Positions 58,492-64,000 of a stretch of DNA of 64,000 nucleotides are shown piece after piece. Position 1 is the stretch's first letter. The number at the start of each line of letters is the position of its first letter. The translations under genes and the position numbers were made by a program. Location: assembly GCF_000381925.1 (NCBI RefSeq), contig NZ_KB907308.1, positions 186,001 through 250,000 of the forward strand. Direction: 5' to 3'. The notes beneath the pieces are model-generated. The model saw only the letters and a program-made list of their open reading frames with translations, was not told the DNA's origin and searched no databases. Source of the stretch: Nocardia sp. BMG111209. Lineage in GTDB: Bacteria; Actinomycetota; Actinomycetes; Mycobacteriales; Mycobacteriaceae.

Positions 58492-59433
58492 ATGGAGTTA
58501 CGTCACTTTCGCTACTTCGTAGCGGTCGCCGAGTGTATGAGCTTCACCGGGGCCGCGGCGCGGTTGTACGTGTCCCAGCCGACGTTGAGCCAGCAGATCC
58601 GCGGTCTGGAGCGGGAACTCGGTGTGCAGTTGTTCGATCGGCAGCCGGACGGGGCCCGGCTGACGGTGGCGGGATCGGTCTTCTACGAACGCGCGCAACG
58701 GATTCTGGGCGAGGTGGACAGCGCGGTCGCCGATACCCGCCGCGCCGCACCACATCTGTCGGAATTGCGCATAGGTGTCGCCGGGCCGCTGCCCGATTCG
58801 ATCCATTTCCCGGTCATCAGCTCGTTCACCGCGGCCTTCCCGCAGGTCCGGATTCGATGCCGGGAACTCGTCATCCCCGAATACGAACAACCGCTGCTCG
58901 CGGGCGATGTCGATGTGGCCTTCCTGCGCTCACCGCTGGATTTCGATCGGGTCGTCGGGCAACCGATCGTCGGCGACGAGCCGTGCGTGATCGCGACCCC
59001 GCACGGCCATCCGTTCTGGGATGTGGACAGCGTCGATGTCGCGGACTTTCTCGAGCAGCCGTTGGTGAACTATTCGCCGCGGATCTCCCGGCGGGCCCGG
59101 TTGCACTGGCAGCTCTCGGGCGAACGCAACGGCGCCGCACCGCGATTCGTCGGCGACCCTGCCGCCACCAATGCGGAAATCACCCTGTCGGCCGGATTGA
59201 ACAAGGTCGTGATCGCCGGACCGGCCACCCTGGGACACGGGCTGGCCGTGTCGCGATTCCGGGTCGTCGAGCTGCGCGGTGGCCCGACCTGCACGACCTA
59301 CGTGGTGCGCCGGCGCGACGACACTCGCATGATGCCGGCCACCTTCTGCGATTTCGCGCACCGGATCGCCACCGAACTGCCGTCCGCGCACGAACGGCCG
59401 GGCTTCGATCACCTTTCCGCGGCCGACCGCTGA
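58492..59433 (+). CDS. LysR-family transcriptional regulator
   Basis: 313 residues. N-terminal winged HTH: HFRYFVAVAECMSFTGAAAR, LYVSQPTLSQQIRGLERELG, QLFDRQPDGARLTVAG, the standard LysR pattern. The two-lobed periplasmic-binding-protein-like effector domain follows (ELRIGVAGPLPDSIHFPVIS near 92). The effector and target are unknown; the divergent Ig-like gene is a possible target, with an inverted repeat between them. Confidence 0.94.
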   Translation: MELRHFRYFVAVAECMSFTGAAARLYVSQPTLSQQIRGLERELGVQLFDRQPDGARLTVAGSVFYERAQRILGEVDSAVADTRRAAPHLSELRIGVAGPLPDSIHFPVISSFTAAFPQVRIRCRELVIPEYEQPLLAGDVDVAFLRSPLDFDRVVGQPIVGDEPCVIATPHGHPFWDVDSVDVADFLEQPLVNYSPRISRRARLHWQLSGERNGAAPRFVGDPAATNAEITLSAGLNKVVIAGPATLGHGLAVSRFRVVELRGGPTCTTYVVRRRDDTRMMPATFCDFAHRIATELPSAHERPGFDHLSAADR

Positions 59434-59472
59434 ATCGACCCGAATTGTTCGGTCCGCGAGCACGATTCGGGC

Positions 59473-60030
59473 TCAGGCGGCGGGCCGGAGGCCGTCCATC
59501 AAGAGGTTCAGCAGGCGGGCGGCCTTGGCGGCGTGCTCGGGCCGGGGGGCCACGGTGAAGAGGCCGATGAGGGCGGAGGCGATGTCGTCGGCGGTGACGT
59601 CGGAGCGGAGGTCGCCGGTGACCGCGCCGGCGTCGAGGATCGTGGTGATGGCCGCCAGCAGCTCGGTCCGGGTCCGCGCATGGGCGATCTCGCCCGCCTC
59701 GATCATCGTGAGCAGCGTGTCGAGCATGCCGTTCTTGGTCGCGATCCAGTCCCCGAACAGGTCCATCCAGCGCCGCATCGCCGCGGCCGGGGGCAGTTCG
59801 CCGAGCAGTTCGCGAGCGCCGGCGGTCAGCCGCACGACCTGGTCCCGGTAGACCGCGTCGACCAGCGACTCGCGGGTGGGAAAGTGCCGGTAGAGCGTGG
59901 CGATGCCCACCCCGGCCTCGCGGGCGATCGCCCGCATCGACGGCTCGGCGTCCGCCGACGCGAATACGCGGGTCGCCACCGCGAGCAACTGATCGCGGTT
60001 ACGGGTCGCGTCCGCACGGGGCGCGCGCAT
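59473..60030 (-). CDS. TetR-family transcriptional regulator
   Basis: 185 residues from ATG 60030, preceded by GAGG; TTG 60045 is an alternative but would overlap the operator. HTH: RDQLLAVATRVFASADAEPS then IAREAGVGIATLYRHFPTRE. The C-terminal helical domain has RWMDLFGDWIATKNGMLDTL. It represses or controls the divergent oxidoreductase through two operators in the shared promoter (60044-60104). Confidence 0.92.
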   Translation of the reverse strand: MRAPRADATRNRDQLLAVATRVFASADAEPSMRAIAREAGVGIATLYRHFPTRESLVDAVYRDQVVRLTAGARELLGELPPAAAMRRWMDLFGDWIATKNGMLDTLLTMIEAGEIAHARTRTELLAAITTILDAGAVTGDLRSDVTADDIASALIGLFTVAPRPEHAAKAARLLNLLMDGLRPAA

Positions 60031-60043
60031 CTCCACCTCAGCC

Positions 60044-60104
60044 AAAACGGATCATGCTCCGTTTTGTGTTACCGTCGTCCATGTAAACGGAGCATAGTCC
60101 GTTT
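60044..60104. promoter_or_regulatory. Two TetR operators between tetR and the oxidoreductase
   Basis: AAAACGGA-N6-TCCGTTTT (60044-60065) and AAACGGA-N6-TCCGTTT (60085-60104). The matching half-sites and N6 spacing are typical TetR dimer sites, placed between the divergent starts at 60030 and 60136. Confidence 0.8.
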
Positions 60105-60135
60105 CGAGGTGCCCAGACCGAGGAGACAGGCGTCC

Positions 60136-61092
60136 ATGCAGGAACAGCGCGATCGACGGCCCGCGGACAGCAGCAGGGCGGTCCGGCTCGAATCCTTCGG
60201 CGGCCCCGAGGTGCTGGACATCCGGGAGATTCCCGCGCCGCAGGCCGGTCCGGGACAGGTCCGGGTGCGGGTCACCGCGGCCGGTCTCAATCCGATGGAC
60301 TGGATCATGACCGCCGACGCGGACACCGCCGCGCGGTTCGGCCTGAGCCTGCCGGCCGGATTCGGGACCGACTACGCGGGCGTGGTCGACCTGGTCGGCG
60401 CCGGGGTGACCGGCTTCGCACCCGGCGACCGGGTGTTCGGGAGCGCCCTGTCCCGAGCGGTCGCCGACTTCGTGGTGGTCGACGCGGCCGGGGAGGTCGC
60501 GGCCAACGAGGTCCATCACACCCCCGACGGCGTCGACGATCGCACCGCCGCCACCCTCGCGATCGCCGGCCGGACGGCATCGGCCGCCCTCGCCGTGCTC
60601 GAGCCCGGCCCGGACGACACCGTGCTGATCGGCGGCGCGGCGGGCGGGGTCGGGGTGTTCGCCGTCCAGCTGGCCCGGATCGCGGGAGCGCGGGTGATCG
60701 GCACGGGGTCGGCGGCCTCGGCGGATTTCCTGCGTGAGCTCGGCGCCGAACCGGTCGCCTACGGCGACGGCCTGGCCGACCGGGTCGCCGCCCTCGCCCC
60801 CGGCGGCGTCACCGCCGCCGTCGACCTGCACGGGGTCGAGACCGTATACGCCGCAAGGGAACTCGGCGTCGTGGACGGCCGCATCTGCACCGTCGCCGCA
60901 CAGGTCGACGGCGTGCCCGCGGCCAACGGCGCGAATGCCGCGCCCGGCGCGCTGCCCGAGATCGCCCGCCTGGTCGCGGCGGGCCGGCTCCGGGTGCCGG
61001 TCGCGGCGAGCTTCCCGGTCGAGCAGATCCGCCACGCGGCCCGCGTCCAGGCCGACCGGCACGTCCACGGCAAGCTCGTCATCGACCTCTGA
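60136..61092 (+). CDS. NADP-dependent quinone oxidoreductase-like MDR protein
   Basis: 318 residues from ATG 60136, with AGGAGA. GroES domain (RLESFGGPEVLDIREIPAPQ, AAGLNPMDWIMTADADTAAR), then the Rossmann domain VLIGGAAGGVGVFAVQLARI near 165 and a closing HGKLVIDL strand. Zinc ligands are missing, as in the QOR subgroup. It is divergent from its likely regulator, with two operators. TetR-controlled oxidoreductases of this type often respond to electrophilic or xenobiotic compounds; the ligand here is unknown. Confidence 0.9.
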   Translation: MQEQRDRRPADSSRAVRLESFGGPEVLDIREIPAPQAGPGQVRVRVTAAGLNPMDWIMTADADTAARFGLSLPAGFGTDYAGVVDLVGAGVTGFAPGDRVFGSALSRAVADFVVVDAAGEVAANEVHHTPDGVDDRTAATLAIAGRTASAALAVLEPGPDDTVLIGGAAGGVGVFAVQLARIAGARVIGTGSAASADFLRELGAEPVAYGDGLADRVAALAPGGVTAAVDLHGVETVYAARELGVVDGRICTVAAQVDGVPAANGANAAPGALPEIARLVAAGRLRVPVAASFPVEQIRHAARVQADRHVHGKLVIDL

Positions 61093-61109
61093 CCCGGGGC
61101 CGTCGCGGC

Positions 61110-62315
61110 TCAGAGTCCGGCGGCGGTGAGCTGATGATCCACTTCCAGCAGCATCCAGCCGCTGAGCTGGACCGACAGGTCGCGGCTCAGATTCGACGAG
61201 GCCGCGGCGGGGGCATGGGTGAGCTCGGGGAAGGCGCGGGGGTGGTCCGGGGCGGGGACCGGGCGGGACCAGTCCATCCCGAACAGCGGCAGGCCGTCCA
61301 CCTCGGCGCGGTGGTCCCAGGCGGCCCGGGCGGAGGCGTGCACGATGCGGGCGGCGGTGGTGTTGCCCAGGGCCAGCGCCGTTTCGGCCAGATAGCGGGC
61401 GAGAATGCCCATGAACAGGCCGGAGTCGTCGGCCGAGGCGCCGGCGATCACCCCGGCGTTCGTCAGGTGGGCCTCGGTGGCGGCGACGAGGTCGGCAGCG
61501 CGGTCGTGATGGGCCGGATCACCCGTGCGCACGGCCAATTCGGTTTCCAAGCCGATGGCCACGCCCTGACAGTAGGTGTGGATGGTCCGGTCCACGCGGT
61601 TCTCGGGTTCGCGGACGCCGTCGAGGGTCAGGCCGGTGTCGGGGTCGCGCAATCGGGTGTGCAGGAAATCGGCGAGTTGTTCGGCGCGGGGCAGTTCACC
61701 GAGGCGGGCCAGCGCGGTGGCGGTCGGGCCGATCGCGGGGGTGTTGTAGAAATGGTCGCCGTGCCGCCACGGCACCGCACCGACGGCCGGATTCCAGCCG
61801 GCGAGCAGGGCGGTCCGCAACTCCGCGAGCGGACCGGTGTAGCGCAGGCCGAGCAGCCGTTCGGCGCGTTCGAGGGCCAGTGCCAGCCAGGCCATATCGT
61901 CGTAGTACCGGTTGGTCCAGCCGGTGATGTTGCGGGTCCGGATGCCGTTGGCCATGGCGGTGACCCGATGGATCCGCTCGCCGGTGGGTGCGCGGCGCGC
62001 GGCGTCCACCGCACAGTCGAGGAGATGGGCCTGCCACCAGTAACACCATTTCAGGAACGACTGGTCGAGCAGGGCCGCGGGCCAGGTGAGGGTGCCGAGT
62101 TGCGCCGACGATCGACCCCAGAGGGTGCGGACATGACGTTCGGCGATCGCCTGCTCGGCCAGTTCCGCCCGCTTCACGGGCTCCTCCGGCCCGGCCGACG
62201 CGATCGGCGTGATGGCCGCCGCCTGCGTGGGCTGGGCGACCGTGGTGAGCGCGACCGCCGCCCCGGCCGCCCACAGCACACTGCGTCTGCTGATCCGCTG
62301 GTCGTGCAGACCCAT
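61110..62315 (-). CDS. Tat-exported GH76-like glycoside hydrolase
   Basis: 401 residues from ATG 62315, with GGAGGAG nine bases upstream. A twin-arginine signal is present: RISRRSVLWAAGAAVALTTV then AQPTQAAA. The mature (alpha/alpha)6-like domain has the GH76 marker YYDDMAWLALALERAERLLG, where the Asp-Asp pair (139-140) is catalytic in alpha-1,6-mannanases. PWRHGDHFYNTPAIGPTATA is a second family block. It is predicted to be extracellular. The polysaccharide substrate is unproven; mannan of the actinobacterial cell wall is plausible. It is co-directional with the downstream oxidoreductase by position only. Confidence 0.85.
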   Translation of the reverse strand: MGLHDQRISRRSVLWAAGAAVALTTVAQPTQAAAITPIASAGPEEPVKRAELAEQAIAERHVRTLWGRSSAQLGTLTWPAALLDQSFLKWCYWWQAHLLDCAVDAARRAPTGERIHRVTAMANGIRTRNITGWTNRYYDDMAWLALALERAERLLGLRYTGPLAELRTALLAGWNPAVGAVPWRHGDHFYNTPAIGPTATALARLGELPRAEQLADFLHTRLRDPDTGLTLDGVREPENRVDRTIHTYCQGVAIGLETELAVRTGDPAHHDRAADLVAATEAHLTNAGVIAGASADDSGLFMGILARYLAETALALGNTTAARIVHASARAAWDHRAEVDGLPLFGMDWSRPVPAPDHPRAFPELTHAPAAASSNLSRDLSVQLSGWMLLEVDHQLTAAGL

Positions 62316-62451
62316 CCGCTCGGACTCCTCCACTGCGCAACACGGAACCCGTGGAGGACATTCTATCGTGCGACCGGCGTCACAGTGCTGAGAGGATCAC
62401 CACTGCGACGGTCGCCGCGGACTTCGGTTGTACGTTGAAACAAGCTGTCGC

Positions 62452-63516
62452 TCAGTCGATCTCGCCGCCGGAATCGCCGCCGGGCCGGATGGTGACGGCG
62501 ATCTGCCCCCTGGCCCGGTGCCCGAGCATGTGCGTGATCGCGGCGGCGGCCTCGGCGAGCGGATAGGTCCGTTCGATGATCACCTTGACATCGCCGGACG
62601 CCAGGAGTGCGGCGAGATCGCGCAGGTTGCCGCGATCGGGGACGCAGGTGACGCTGCGGACATCGGCCGAGCCGAGGCCCATCAGGTGGGCCCGGCCGAT
62701 TCTCGGCAGGCCGCCGAAGAGGCCGGCGGCATTCCCGATGCTGTTGGGGATGAACGTTCCGGTGGGCGTCAGCAGGGCGGCGTTCGCGGCGGGCGAGTGG
62801 TTCAGCACGTTGTCCAGGATCGCGTCGTATCGCTGTGCGCCGCGGGTGTAGTCGTCGCGGGTGTAGTCGACGACCTCGTCGGCGCCCAGCGACCGCACGA
62901 ATTCGACGTTGCGGGTGCTGCACACGCCGGTGACGTGCGCGCCGAGGGTCTTGGCGATCTGGATCGCGAATGTGCCGACGCCGCCGGAGGCGCCGTTGAT
63001 CAGGATCCGCTTCCCGGGCCCGGCCCGGCTCACGTCGCGCACCGCGAGCAGCGCCGTGATTCCCGACATCACCGCGGCGCCGGCCTCCTCGAAGGTGAGT
63101 TCGGCGGGTTTGGCGATCAGCCGATCGGCCGACGCGAGCGCGAATTCCGCGAAGGTGCCGGGCCGCGATTTCGTGCCCCATTGGGAACCGAACACCTCGT
63201 CGCCGATGCGGAGGTCGGTCACATTCTTTCCCGTCGCGGCGACGACGCCCGCGATATCGCTGCCGCGCACCGGCGCCGCCGGGCGCCGCAGCCCGGACTG
63301 CAGCCGCAGGAGATAGGGAACACCCTGCACCGCAAGCCAATCCGGGGTGTTCACGCTGGTGGCCCGCATCCGCACCAGGACCTCGTCGTCGCCGGGTACG
63401 GGCCGGGCGATCTCGGCCGGGGCCAGTACCTGTTCCGGTGCGCCGTAACGGTTCTGGACGATCGCGGTCATCGCGGTGTCGCGGGCGCTGCCGAGGGCTT
63501 TCGTCGATTCCGACAC
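62452..63516 (-). CDS. NADP-dependent MDR oxidoreductase
   Basis: 354 residues from GTG 63516, preceded by GAAGGAGG. The N-terminal GroES domain has MTAIVQNRYGAPEQVLAPAE and MRATSVNTPDWLAVQGVPYL. The Rossmann domain contains KRILINGASGGVGTFAIQIA near 160, the NADP-type motif. The C-terminal helix-strand pair ends RGQIAVTI before a short Gly-rich tail. Zinc ligands are absent. The substrate is unknown. It shares orientation with the truncated NarL regulator upstream, separated by about 130 bp that include a hairpin. Confidence 0.9.
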   Translation of the reverse strand: MSESTKALGSARDTAMTAIVQNRYGAPEQVLAPAEIARPVPGDDEVLVRMRATSVNTPDWLAVQGVPYLLRLQSGLRRPAAPVRGSDIAGVVAATGKNVTDLRIGDEVFGSQWGTKSRPGTFAEFALASADRLIAKPAELTFEEAGAAVMSGITALLAVRDVSRAGPGKRILINGASGGVGTFAIQIAKTLGAHVTGVCSTRNVEFVRSLGADEVVDYTRDDYTRGAQRYDAILDNVLNHSPAANAALLTPTGTFIPNSIGNAAGLFGGLPRIGRAHLMGLGSADVRSVTCVPDRGNLRDLAALLASGDVKVIIERTYPLAEAAAAITHMLGHRARGQIAVTIRPGGDSGGEID

Positions 63517-63590
63517 GATTTCCTCCTTCGATGGTTCCTCACCATCGTGGCGATCCGCGCCGGTGCGCACATCGGGCGAGCGGCCCGATC

Positions 63591-63638
63591 CCGATCGGCC
63601 GATACGCCGATGCGGCGGTGGTACTTTCGGCCGATCGG
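63591..63638 (-). terminator. Hairpin downstream of the NarL regulator
   Basis: A 12-bp inverted repeat CCGATCGGCCGA/TCGGCCGATCGG separated by 24 bases, just after the stop of the NarL-type gene (minus strand). The loop is long, so terminator function is tentative. Confidence 0.4.
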
Positions 63639-63644
63639 CGTCGC

Positions 63645-64000
63645 TCAGCGCCGGACCCGGTCGGTCTCGTAGGCCCAGATGACGAGTTCGACCCGATTGC
63701 GCACGCCGAGTTTGGCCATCAGGCTCGCGATGTGGGTCTTCACGGTGCTCAGGCTGATGTGCAGTTCCGTGGCGATCTCGCTGTTGGTGCGGCCGCGGGC
63801 CACAGCGGCCAGCACGTGCTCCTCCCGTTCGGTCAGTGTGCCGGCCGATCGGTGTTGGGCCGCAGCCGGTTCGGAGCCGACGAAGGCGGCCAGCAGGCGT
63901 GCGGTGACACTCGGGGCGATCAGCGCGTCACCGCGCGCGGCGGCGTGCACGGCCTGGGCGAGCAGCACGGGTCCGGCCTCCTTCAGCAGGAATCCGCGCG
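63645..64000 (-). CDS. NarL/FixJ-type response regulator, 5' part beyond the window
   Basis: The visible 118 residues are the end of a receiver (RGFLLKEAGPVLLAQ, with the conserved Lys), a linker, and the LuxR HTH LTEREEHVLAAVARGRTNSE then LHISLSTVKTHIASLMAKLG. The start codon is outside the window. The family is certain; the kinase partner is not visible. It is co-directional with the oxidoreductase that follows. Confidence 0.92.
   Translation of the reverse strand, partial: RGFLLKEAGPVLLAQAVHAAARGDALIAPSVTARLLAAFVGSEPAAAQHRSAGTLTEREEHVLAAVARGRTNSEIATELHISLSTVKTHIASLMAKLGVRNRVELVIWAYETDRVRR

Overview
The window looks like chromosomal DNA from a high-GC actinomycete, most likely Nocardia or a close relative (inference). 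Support comes from strong G/C bias at third codon positions, frequent GTG/TTG starts with GGAGG-type ribosome sites, a PrrA/PrrB two-component pair of the mycobacterial/nocardial type, a zinc-tailed MscL, an SCO6745-family protein, many small lipoproteins and many one-component regulators. No rRNA, tRNA, CRISPR array or replication origin was recognised.

Layout. 1-6.3 kb is a disturbed accessory segment: a truncated AraC regulator, an intact IS701-type insertion sequence (1088-2453, with inverted repeats and a CTAA target duplication), a broken Cys-rich gene, trmO, small ORFs, a short interspersed repeat family, and a reductase with its AraC regulator. 6.9-9.5 kb is an A/T-richer three-gene cassette (membrane peptide, HTH/coiled-coil protein with an HPD motif, eight-bladed WD40 protein). 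10-12.5 kb holds arfB, a chloramphenicol-phosphotransferase-like kinase and an AraC/VOC pair. 12.6-17.5 kb is a conflict-type cassette (Cys-rich small protein, membrane protein, giant TPR-CHAT protease) with a fragment of a second CHAT gene beside it. 18-26 kb holds an FAD monooxygenase, a soluble Ser/Thr kinase with Sel1-like repeats, a papain-like-fold protein, an S53 peptidase and a nucleotidyltransferase. 26.2-28.5 kb is prrAB. 30.6-36.3 kb pairs an alpha-dioxygenase-like haem peroxidase with a catalase-like haem protein, followed by a large LuxR regulator; this is a candidate oxylipin locus.

36-53 kb is mostly housekeeping, stress and regulatory: lipoproteins, CsbD with a sigmaB-like promoter, GntR/SCO6745, a WYL regulator with an expanded minisatellite, a TetR/oxidoreductase pair with a double operator, mscL, a beta-lactamase-like hydrolase, an overlapping adenylate cyclase-CRP pair, and a NarL-type two-component system downstream of a 26-bp perfect palindrome. 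53.1-57.8 kb is an overlapping operon of an NB-ARC/TPR STAND protein, a sigma region-2-only protein, and a sigma region-4/zinc-finger/membrane/proline-rich protein. 57.8-64 kb has an Ig-like secreted protein, LysR and TetR regulators (the latter with two operators), two oxidoreductases, a GH76-like secreted hydrolase and a truncated NarL regulator.

The segments most likely to hold undescribed biology are the WD40/HPD cassette, the TPR-CHAT cassette with its inverted remnant, the STAND/split-sigma operon and the dioxygenase/catalase pair.
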